Position numbers and translations under genes: made by a program. The notes beneath the pieces are model-generated. The model made no database searches. It was not told where the DNA came from and saw only the letters and a list, made by a program, of their open reading frames with translations. Shown piece after piece: positions 1 to 6,234 of a stretch of DNA of 6,234 nt; within the stretch, counting starts at the first letter, position 1; every line of letters begins with the position of its first letter. Source of the stretch: an uncultured Flavobacteriia bacterium (lineage in GTDB: Bacteria; Bacteroidota; Bacteroidia; Flavobacteriales_D; Crocinitomicaceae); contig CAISOQ010000075.1 of the NCBI GenBank assembly GCA_903887095.1, positions 1 to 6,234 of the forward strand, written 5' to 3'.

Positions 1-158
1 ATAAGGAGTTGGTAAGAATCGCAAAGTGATTGAAAGAATAATTTTAATTTCTTAAAATTTGAGTTTACTCCTGAATCTTCTTTAAAGTACTTCGGTTTTC
101 AGTTCATTTATCGCTTTTTTTGCTAATTTCATACTTCATTAATTAGCTTTTAAAAGCA
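1..158. other. AT-rich leader upstream of tpiA, no supportable gene
   Basis: No open frame of useful length lies here on either strand. In one forward frame, codons 3-29 read KELVRIAK followed by TGA, which could be the last residues of a gene cut by the window edge, but eight codons prove nothing. An AAGGAG sits at 3-8 but has no usable start codon after it. I looked for the Bacteroidota promoter pattern (TTTG, about 20 bases, then TAnnTTTG) and found only poor matches, for example TTTG at 58-61 and a TAATTTCA at 124-131, so I call no promoter. If the short open tail is real, the tpiA promoter should lie between 30 and 158. Confidence 0.6.
40..59 (+). repeat. Perfect 8-bp A/T-only inverted repeat, possible weak terminator
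   Basis: AATTTTAA at 40-47 is followed by a TTTC loop and its exact reverse complement TTAAAATT at 52-59. It lies 11 bases after the TGA at 27-29 that may end an upstream gene, and the following bases are T-rich. This could be a weak transcription terminator separating an upstream gene from tpiA. The stem has no G:C pair, so its stability would be low, and such repeats arise easily by chance in AT-rich spacers. Confidence 0.25.
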
Positions 159-908
159 ATGGGCAACAGACAAAAAATGGTGTTCGGTAATTGGAAAATG
201 AACCTGAACAAAAAGGAAGCTGAAATTTTATGCAACGAACTGAATGATGGCTTAGCTATTGCAGATGTCAAGGTAGGAGTTTTTCCAAGTTTCCCATACG
301 TCAGTCAAGTTGCAGAAAACGCAAATCACTTCTCAATTGGCGTTCAAAATTTTTACCCACAAGAAACCGGTGCGTTTACGGGTGAAGTTTCTATAACTCA
401 GGTAAAAGATGTAGGCGCTGAGCTTGCTTTAATTGGTCATTCGGAGCGCAGAAGTATTTTTAATGAAACACATTCGTTTTTAAAGAAAAAAGTAGATGCT
501 TCCCTTGTTGCCGGCATAACACCAGTATTTTGTTGTGGTGAACCTTTTGAAGTGCGAAATGCAGGTGAAGAAAGAGCTTATGTCTTGCAACAATTGGAAG
601 AAAGTCTATTTCATTTAGACAAACGAGCAATTCAAAAGTGCGTGATTGCTTATGAGCCGGTCTGGGCAATTGGAACAGGTTTAACAGCATCAACAGAGCA
701 GGCTGAAGACATGCACAGTGCCATTCGATCATGGATTGCAAATCAATATGATCAAGAATGTGCAGATTCAATTTCTATCTTGTACGGAGGAAGTTGTAAC
801 GCTTCCAATGCTAAAGAGTTATTTTCTTGTCCGAATGTTGATGGGGGATTAATTGGTGGAGCTTCACTGAAGTCGGATTCATTTTTGGCGATTATACATT
901 CATTTTAA
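159..908 (+). CDS. tpiA: Triosephosphate isomerase
   Basis: Cytoplasmic TIM-barrel enzyme that interconverts dihydroxyacetone phosphate and glyceraldehyde 3-phosphate in glycolysis and gluconeogenesis. At 249 residues it is the normal length for the family. The substrate-binding FGNWKMN (residues 9-15, with N11 and K13), the electrophile H94 in GHSERR (93-98), the catalytic base E166 in YEPVWAIGTG (165-174, start of the flexible loop 6), YGGS (209-212) and the phosphate-binding GGLIGGASL (229-237) are all present, so the enzyme should be active. Small variations are CCGE at 125-128 and Cys after YGGS where Val is commonest; I believe both are frequent in Bacteroidota. The ATG at 159 is the first start after an in-frame TAG at 144-146, and it places the first beta strand where the family has it. 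No clear Shine-Dalgarno sequence precedes it. The stop codon shares one base with the prmA start. Confidence 0.98.
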   Translation: MGNRQKMVFGNWKMNLNKKEAEILCNELNDGLAIADVKVGVFPSFPYVSQVAENANHFSIGVQNFYPQETGAFTGEVSITQVKDVGAELALIGHSERRSIFNETHSFLKKKVDASLVAGITPVFCCGEPFEVRNAGEERAYVLQQLEESLFHLDKRAIQKCVIAYEPVWAIGTGLTASTEQAEDMHSAIRSWIANQYDQECADSISILYGGSCNASNAKELFSCPNVDGGLIGGASLKSDSFLAIIHSF

Positions 909-1744
909 TGGATTACTTAGAATTAACCGTTCAACTTCAGCCAAGAGAACCTTGGGCTGAAGTATTGATTTGTCAATTGGCAGAAAACGGATTTGAAAGT
1001 TTTGTGGAAACCGAAGAGGGCATTTTGGCATATGCGCAGGTGGGTCAAATTGATGTGGCTAAGCCGGAATCAAACACCTTTTTAGAGGATGTGCCCGAAG
1101 AATTGTCAGTCAATTGGTCGAAGAAAATAATTGCTCAGCAAAACTGGAACGCTCAATGGGAAGCTGATTTTCAACCCGTTTATGTTGAGGAGTATTTATC
1201 CATTTTAGCGCCATTTCACGATCGAAAAGAGCACAAAGGACTAATCGTTGAAATACTTCCAAAAATGTCATTTGGGACAGGGCACCATCAAACAACATGG
1301 ATGATGTCGAAAGCACTTTTTGAATTGGATGAACTACCTAAGAAAGTTTTAGATATGGGAACTGGAACAGGTGTACTTGCAATTATTGCTGAAAAATTAG
1401 GTGCTGAAGATCTTTTAGCCGTTGATATTGAGGACTGGTCTGTTGAAAACACGGAAGAGAATGCAGCACGAAATGCCTGTAAAAAGATCAGGACATTGTG
1501 CGGCGATATTGATAAAATAGAGGAAAATGATTTTGGTTTAATTCTTGCCAATATCAACAAAAATGTTTTGAAAGCGCACATGCAAGGTTATTATGATCGA
1601 CTGATTGTCAATGGAAAACTCTTTTTAAGTGGATTCTTTCTATCGGATTGCGATGAATTGATAGCTTGCGCAGAGGTAATCGGTTTTAAAAAAAATCGTA
1701 TCTTGAACAAAGATAATTGGGCTGCCATCGAATTTAATAAGTGA
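908..1744 (+). CDS. prmA: Ribosomal protein L11 methyltransferase
   Basis: Cytoplasmic S-adenosylmethionine-dependent enzyme that, in the well-studied family members, methylates ribosomal protein L11 (lysines and the N-terminus). Residues 1 to about 60 form the small substrate-recognition domain. The Rossmann-type methyltransferase domain follows, with FGTGHHQTT (122-130), the SAM-binding VLDMGTGTGVLAI (147-159), the acidic end of strand 2 in AVDIEDWSVENTEEN (171-185) and the catalytic-loop motif LILANINKNVL (211-221). The HHQTT and NINKNVL spellings differ from the enterobacterial THPTT and NILxxPL; I recognise them as the usual Bacteroidota forms. The length of 278 residues is slightly below the roughly 290-300 of E. 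coli-type PrmA. The ATG overlaps the tpiA stop as TAATG, which implies translational coupling, and there is no separate ribosome binding site. The gene ends in tandem in-frame stops (TGA then TAG, 1742-1747). Confidence 0.96.
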   Translation: MDYLELTVQLQPREPWAEVLICQLAENGFESFVETEEGILAYAQVGQIDVAKPESNTFLEDVPEELSVNWSKKIIAQQNWNAQWEADFQPVYVEEYLSILAPFHDRKEHKGLIVEILPKMSFGTGHHQTTWMMSKALFELDELPKKVLDMGTGTGVLAIIAEKLGAEDLLAVDIEDWSVENTEENAARNACKKIRTLCGDIDKIEENDFGLILANINKNVLKAHMQGYYDRLIVNGKLFLSGFFLSDCDELIACAEVIGFKKNRILNKDNWAAIEFNK

Positions 1745-1750
1745 TAGATT

Positions 1751-1810
1751 ATGAAGTTGAAAAGCTTACTCCTTTTGTTGATTACCCTTAGTGTATCAAC
1801 GCTGTTTTCA
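1751..1810 (+). other. Sec signal peptide coding segment of the giant protein
   Basis: The first 20 residues have two lysines (K2, K4), a Leu/Ile-rich core (L6-L13) and a small residue S20 before the predicted cut, which leaves Gln as the mature N-terminus (LFS|QTF). This is a typical signal peptidase I site in Bacteroidota. There is no Cys at the cleavage position, so it is not a lipoprotein. The protein therefore crosses the inner membrane. Confidence 0.88.
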
Positions 1811-4800
1811 CAAACATTTACCAATAACAGAGAGAAATTTGTGAAGGAATTTGAAAAATCATTAACTGATTTTGGAAAAGGAGAATTTTCAGATTTTGCA
1901 AAAAAGAACCTACCACAAATGCTGCTTGAAACCAGCGATTTTCCTGAAAGTTATTTTACGAAAATGGTTGAAACTTGCAATCTAATGACGACTAAAAATC
2001 TCAAGCCTTACCCTGAGATTTATCAATATGTTTTTTCAGTTTATTCTTTTGTAAAGGGAAGACAATCCATCAATAGCTACAAGGCGTGGCATAGTTCAGT
2101 AGATAAATTACTTGATGGAAAAAACATAAAGAAATTTGAGGATTTCATAGAATTGTCTGCCGGATTCTTTTCTGAACGAAAAATCTCTGATGCATCTAAT
2201 TTTATTTGGTTCTATGAAGGTGGAGAGTATGCTTTTGAGTTTACAGATAAACCGTTTATTAATTGCAAAGGTGGTAATTTGATTTGCCGTGTTGTAAATA
2301 GAAATACTAAAACCAAAGACGAACATCCATATAGCGATAGTGTTGTTGTTTTTAATACAAGTGGGACATACGATCCCGTTCTAAAAAGATGGGATGGAAA
2401 TGGTGGAATCGTTACGTGGCAAAAGGTAGGTTTGTCAAAAGATGAAACGAATGCATCATTAAAAAACTATGATGTATCTTGTAAAACACCCAATTTCAAC
2501 GCCGATTCAGTCCTTTTGAAAACGAAATATTTTGCCAATCCAATCATGGGGGCAATATCGGACAGAGCGTTCACTATTAACAGGGAAGAAGACAGGATTT
2601 ATCCTCAGTTCCTTTCCTATGAGAAGCGATTGATCATTAAGAATATCAAACCTGATGTGGATTATGATGGTGGATTCTCCATGCAGGGTGCAAGTTTTGT
2701 GGGAATGGGAACACCAAAAGAACCTGCAAAAATGCTTTTGTATCGAAATGGTAAAGTCTTTGTGAAAACAGCTGCTCAAATTATCTACATCTATCCAACT
2801 CGAATTTCTAGTAACAACTCCTCGACTGCATTGTATTTGAATTCAGGTGATTCAATTACCCATCCAGGCTGTCATTTTGGGTATGACATGGAAAAGAAAA
2901 TCATAGAATTTACTAGGACGAAAACTGGAAATGGAATGGCTCCTTTTGGTGATAGTTATCATCAGTTAGACATGTATGTGGCAAAAATGACTTGGAAGAC
3001 GGAAGATCAAGACGTCTACTTCACCTATGATTTTGGTACATCCCAGGAACAGCGGATGGCAAGTTTTGAATCGAAGGCATACTTTGATGAACGCTTGTAT
3101 GATCGCTTACAAGGACTTGAATCTGTGCATCCGCTTCAATCACTTTGGAAATATTGTTACAAGTACGATGAGTTTACGATCAATGAAGGAAAGGCGGCTT
3201 CTGCTTTGAGTAAAACGATTGAACAAGCGCGACCGATTTTAATTGATTTATCTACATACGGATTTATAAACTATGACTTAGAGGCCCAAACAGTTACTAT
3301 AAATCCGAAACTTGATCATTTTGTTCAGGGGAAGGCCAAGCGAAAGGATTATGACTATTTGACATTCGTTTCAGATTTCCGCCCAAAAGAATTGAAAGGA
3401 TATACCGAAGATCAAATCAAAGAGGATAAAAATCTTCAGGCACTGATCGAACTTTATGCGAAACAAGCGGAGGAGCGAAGGTTGATGACCTATTTTGGAA
3501 AGATGAACTTGGGAACACTGGAACTGGATTTAAATGCTGTTGATGCCGTTACGCTTTCTGACAAACAATTTACAAAGGTGTTCCCACAAGGGAGTCGCGT
3601 AGTTGTAAAACAGAATAGAAATTTTGAGTTTAGCGGGTGGGTTAATTCAGGAAAAATAGAAGTGCAGGCACTTAGCGCAAATTTCAATTACAATGACAAT
3701 AAAATTAATTTGTTGAAGACCTATAAATCCCTTTTGCGCGTTAGACCACTCAAACCTGAGGATGGCAATAAGGTTATCGCAATGAGGGGAACTATAAATG
3801 GTATCACAGGAGAATTATTAGTGGATGATCCAAAAAATCGTTCTGGAAACAATGCGGATATTAGTACCTATCCAAAATTAATCATTGCAAAAAATTGTTT
3901 TGTTTACTACAATTCAAAAACCATTTCTAGAGGTGTCTATGATAGCTCTCGTTTTTATTATACTGTGTTTCCTTTTGAAATTGACAGTATGGATAATTTT
4001 AATGAGTTGTCATTTCATCTCAAAGGAGAACTTACCTCCGCAGGAATTTTCCCAAAAATTATGGAAGACCTTGTGATCATGCCAGATTATTCTTTTGGAT
4101 TCTCAACAAAGGCACCACAAGGCGGGTATGATTTTTACGGCACTGGTGCAAAATATGAAAACAAGATTTTGCTTTCGAACAACGGTTTACAGGGTGCAGG
4201 AACAATTAATTTCGTAGAATCAACATCTATTTCGAAAGCGCTTTATTTTATGCCTGATTCGACGGTTGGTTATGCCTCTTTTGTGAATAAACCAATTGAA
4301 GCGGGTGTCCAATTTCCTGATGTTGAATCGAAAGAAGCCTATATCTGTTATGTTCCAAGGGATAATCTCTTGAAAGCATCATCAACTCCGACAATGGATT
4401 TGAATTTCTTCAAAGGGGAAGCTAAATTGCGCGGAACGGCGCTTATTCGACCAAATGGAATGACTGGAAGAGGAATGTTTTCTTTTAAAACAGCTACAAC
4501 AATTTCTGAGAAATACAGATTTAGTAGGTGGGAGATCAATGCCGATACATCCAGTTTTAGTTTGAAGAACACCTTTGCTGAGGAAGGGGAAGGGAATGTC
4601 GCATTTCAAGCGGATAATGTGCAGGCAAAAATTTCGTTTAAAGAACGAAATGGTGAGTTCAAATCCAATAAAGGAACATCACAAGTAAATTTTCCTATTA
4701 ATCAATACATGTGTCGCATGGACCGTTTCTCATGGTTCATGGATTATGCAGAATTGCAATTGGATAAAGCAGGTGAAAAAGACATTACCATTGAAACTGA

Positions 4801-6234
4801 TATGGATATGGTCGGCCCGAATTTCTATTCTTTGCACCCTGATCAAGATTCCTTATCCTTCCGTGTCCCGAAAGCAAAATATGACTTGAAGCAGCGTTCA
4901 ATTTTTTGTGAACAGGTTAAATACCTTGATGTTGCCGATGCGCGAATTTTCCCGGATTCAATGAAGATGGTGATTCGTAGAAAAGCAAAAATAGATCCAC
5001 TCAAGAACTCTCAAGTTGTTGCAAACTACATCACACAATACCATAAATTTGTTCAATGCGAAATTGATATCCTGGCTAGATTGAATTTTCAGGGAACAGG
5101 CACCTATCCTTATTATGACCGCGACAGTACGCTAACAAATTTCTTTATGGATAGGATTTTTGTGGATAGTACTCATCAGACCGAAGCAGTAGGGAAAATA
5201 GCGCAGGACGCACAGTTCTACCTCAGTAAGCAATTTGATTATTACGGTGATGTGACGGTAAAAGCATCGTTACCAACAATTATATTCACTGGTGCGACGA
5301 GAATAAATCATACTTGCGAGAAATTCCCAAGAAAATGGATTTCATTTAGTGCGAAAATTGACCCTAATAATATTCAGATTCCAATTGTTCCAGACATGGT
5401 AGACTTTGAAGGTAATCCAATTTCATCGGGTATAGTTTGGCGAAATTCTCCGCAAACAGACAGTATCCGACTTTATCCTGTTTTCTTATCACCAAAGGCA
5501 AAAATTGATGACCAGTCCTCTATGTCTGTAAGTGGATTGCTTCAGTATAATCCAGATGCGAAGGAATTCCAGATTGGATCGAAAGAGAAGTTACTTAACA
5601 GAGGTGAAAAAGGAGATTTCCTTTCATTACATACAGAAACATGTTCTTTACATGGCGAAGGGAAAATCAATATTGGAATGGATTTTGGCGATGTAACTGT
5701 TGATGCGGTTGGTACGGCCGACTATGATCAAACCTCAGGAAAAACGGCTATGAATTTAACGGCACGATTTAATTTTCCAATTGATAAAGGGTTAATGGAA
5801 GAGGTTGCCAATAGAATCAATGTTGTTGAAGGACTTAAACCAATGGATTTGGCTGCAACAACCTTTGAACAGGCTTTAGTGGAGTGGACGGATCAACGCA
5901 CTGCTGACCGAATAAAATCGGACTACACCATCAAAGGTGAAATTAAAAAAATGCCTGAAGCAGTAGAAAAGACGATGACAATCACGGGTCTTAAATTGAT
6001 CTCATTTGATAAAATTTCTAATCAGGAAAGAGGCCTCTTGTCTGTTTCTCCTACTGCGGTACTTTTGAATATTTATGAAAAACCTATTGTAAAATATGTT
6101 CCATTAAAGGTATTCTTCCAACAAAATTATTCGGAAGCTGCGCCGGATAAATTTGGTTTGCAAATCGATATTCCAGGTGGAAGGGATTATTATTTTGATT
6201 ACTCGATGGTTAAGAAGGATGGTGAAATGAGAAT
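1751..6234 (+). CDS. Giant exported beta-rich protein of unknown function (3' end outside window)
   Basis: The frame is open from the ATG at 1751 to the window edge: 1494 complete codons, no stop, no frameshift. I do not know its function. A Sec signal peptide (1-20) leads into a mostly helical, Lys/Glu-rich region (about 21-150). From W153 onward the sequence alternates short hydrophobic strands with Gly/Asn/Asp turns. Well-patterned blocks include RWDGNGGIVTW (213-223), VDYDGGFSMQG (303-313), PFGDSYH (398-404), KQNRNFEFSG (620-629), GITGELLVDDPKNRSG (684-699), FYYTVFPFEIDS (735-746), SAGIFP (763-768), VADARIFPD (1061-1069) and IDPNNIQIPI (1203-1212). A helical stretch (about 1347-1408) precedes the final strands. 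There are 13 cysteines. It follows prmA by 6 bases without a terminator, so it is probably co-transcribed. The upstream in-frame TGA-TAG rules out an earlier start, and there is no clear Shine-Dalgarno sequence. The motif pattern resembles a large uncharacterised Bacteroidota family I remember; a periplasmic or outer-membrane location is inferred. Confidence 0.93.
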   Translation, partial: MKLKSLLLLLITLSVSTLFSQTFTNNREKFVKEFEKSLTDFGKGEFSDFAKKNLPQMLLETSDFPESYFTKMVETCNLMTTKNLKPYPEIYQYVFSVYSFVKGRQSINSYKAWHSSVDKLLDGKNIKKFEDFIELSAGFFSERKISDASNFIWFYEGGEYAFEFTDKPFINCKGGNLICRVVNRNTKTKDEHPYSDSVVVFNTSGTYDPVLKRWDGNGGIVTWQKVGLSKDETNASLKNYDVSCKTPNFNADSVLLKTKYFANPIMGAISDRAFTINREEDRIYPQFLSYEKRLIIKNIKPDVDYDGGFSMQGASFVGMGTPKEPAKMLLYRNGKVFVKTAAQIIYIYPTRISSNNSSTALYLNSGDSITHPGCHFGYDMEKKIIEFTRTKTGNGMAPFGDSYHQLDMYVAKMTWKTEDQDVYFTYDFGTSQEQRMASFESKAYFDERLYDRLQGLESVHPLQSLWKYCYKYDEFTINEGKAASALSKTIEQARPILIDLSTYGFINYDLEAQTVTINPKLDHFVQGKAKRKDYDYLTFVSDFRPKELKGYTEDQIKEDKNLQALIELYAKQAEERRLMTYFGKMNLGTLELDLNAVDAVTLSDKQFTKVFPQGSRVVVKQNRNFEFSGWVNSGKIEVQALSANFNYNDNKINLLKTYKSLLRVRPLKPEDGNKVIAMRGTINGITGELLVDDPKNRSGNNADISTYPKLIIAKNCFVYYNSKTISRGVYDSSRFYYTVFPFEIDSMDNFNELSFHLKGELTSAGIFPKIMEDLVIMPDYSFGFSTKAPQGGYDFYGTGAKYENKILLSNNGLQGAGTINFVESTSISKALYFMPDSTVGYASFVNKPIEAGVQFPDVESKEAYICYVPRDNLLKASSTPTMDLNFFKGEAKLRGTALIRPNGMTGRGMFSFKTATTISEKYRFSRWEINADTSSFSLKNTFAEEGEGNVAFQADNVQAKISFKERNGEFKSNKGTSQVNFPINQYMCRMDRFSWFMDYAELQLDKAGEKDITIETDMDMVGPNFYSLHPDQDSLSFRVPKAKYDLKQRSIFCEQVKYLDVADARIFPDSMKMVIRRKAKIDPLKNSQVVANYITQYHKFVQCEIDILARLNFQGTGTYPYYDRDSTLTNFFMDRIFVDSTHQTEAVGKIAQDAQFYLSKQFDYYGDVTVKASLPTIIFTGATRINHTCEKFPRKWISFSAKIDPNNIQIPIVPDMVDFEGNPISSGIVWRNSPQTDSIRLYPVFLSPKAKIDDQSSMSVSGLLQYNPDAKEFQIGSKEKLLNRGEKGDFLSLHTETCSLHGEGKINIGMDFGDVTVDAVGTADYDQTSGKTAMNLTARFNFPIDKGLMEEVANRINVVEGLKPMDLAATTFEQALVEWTDQRTADRIKSDYTIKGEIKKMPEAVEKTMTITGLKLISFDKISNQERGLLSVSPTAVLLNIYEKPIVKYVPLKVFFQQNYSEAAPDKFGLQIDIPGGRDYYFDYSMVKKDGEMR
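4181..4249 (+). repeat. Internal protein duplication, copy 1 (residues 811-833)
   Basis: Residues 811-833 begin NGLQGAGTINF and continue to STSIS and a final Phe. They align without gaps to residues 902-924 of the same protein with nine identities in 23 (N, three G, F, T, I, S, F). Both copies follow a G-T turn and a short polar segment. It is probably a repeated beta-hairpin unit of the large exported protein. Confidence 0.6.
4454..4522 (+). repeat. Internal protein duplication, copy 2 (residues 902-924)
   Basis: Residues 902-924 begin NGMTGRGMFSF and continue to TTIS and a final Phe. The offset from copy 1 is exactly 91 residues. The shared pattern is N-G-[LM]-x-G-x-G-x-[IF]-x-F-x-x-[SA]-T-[ST]-I-S. 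DNA identity is low, so the duplication is old and belongs to the protein fold rather than being a recent tandem repeat. Confidence 0.6.

Noticed and set aside
3..28. AAGGAG at 3-8 as a ribosome binding site for a small gene starting at GTG 26
   Set aside because: The spacing is too long and the frame ends after nine codons.
3..29. Possible C-terminal tail of an upstream gene (KELVRIAK, TGA)
   Set aside because: Only eight codons are visible, which is too little to tell a real gene end from chance.
460..771. 103-codon open frame on the minus strand inside tpiA
   Set aside because: It lies antisense to a well-supported enzyme gene, and its translation has no recognisable domain; a chance frame.
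1288..1581. 97-codon minus-strand frame, Ser-rich, inside prmA
   Set aside because: Antisense to the PrmA catalytic domain; the Ser/Ile/Phe-rich composition is what reversed AT-rich coding sequence gives.
2108..4609. Several minus-strand frames of 65-90 codons and plus-strand frames at 3027-3209 and 3885-4076
   Set aside because: All lie within the continuous 1494-codon frame of the exported protein, are short, and show no domain or start signal.
1751..6234. Giant protein as gliding protein SprA, a TonB-dependent receptor or LptD
   Set aside because: I see no TonB box, plug domain or C-terminal barrel signature, and no SprA-like pattern. The OstA/LptD resemblance is limited to short strand motifs.

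Overview
The window is AT-rich, and all of its coding sequence lies on the + strand. It looks like the chromosome of a Bacteroidota bacterium, perhaps a Flavobacteriales / Crocinitomicaceae-like lineage. The evidence is Bacteroidota-style variants in PrmA (FGTGHHQTT, NINKNVL), start codons without a clear Shine-Dalgarno sequence, and a signal peptide that ends just before Gln (LFS|QTF). The taxonomic placement is an inference from these traits.

Layout: 1-158 is an AT-rich leader with no supportable gene. 159-908 encodes triosephosphate isomerase (tpiA). 908-1744 encodes ribosomal protein L11 methyltransferase (prmA); its ATG shares one base with the tpiA stop codon. Six bases after the prmA stop, at 1751, a very large open frame begins and runs to the window edge at 6234 without a stop (at least 1494 codons). 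It encodes an exported, apparently beta-rich protein of unknown function. This third gene fills about 70% of the window.

The tight spacing and common strand suggest one transcription unit: a glycolytic enzyme, a ribosomal protein methyltransferase and a giant envelope protein. The first two are ordinary cytoplasmic housekeeping enzymes, and nothing shows that the third shares their biochemistry. It has a Sec signal peptide, an alpha-helical N-terminal part, a long body of beta-strand-like segments with several strongly patterned motif blocks, at least one clear internal duplication (residues 811-833 and 902-924), and a short helical stretch near the visible C-terminal end. Its sequence pattern matches what I remember of a large uncharacterised protein family of Bacteroidota, but I cannot attach a name or function to it. 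It is the one candidate here for undescribed biology. I see no mobile element, CRISPR array, RNA gene or defence system.
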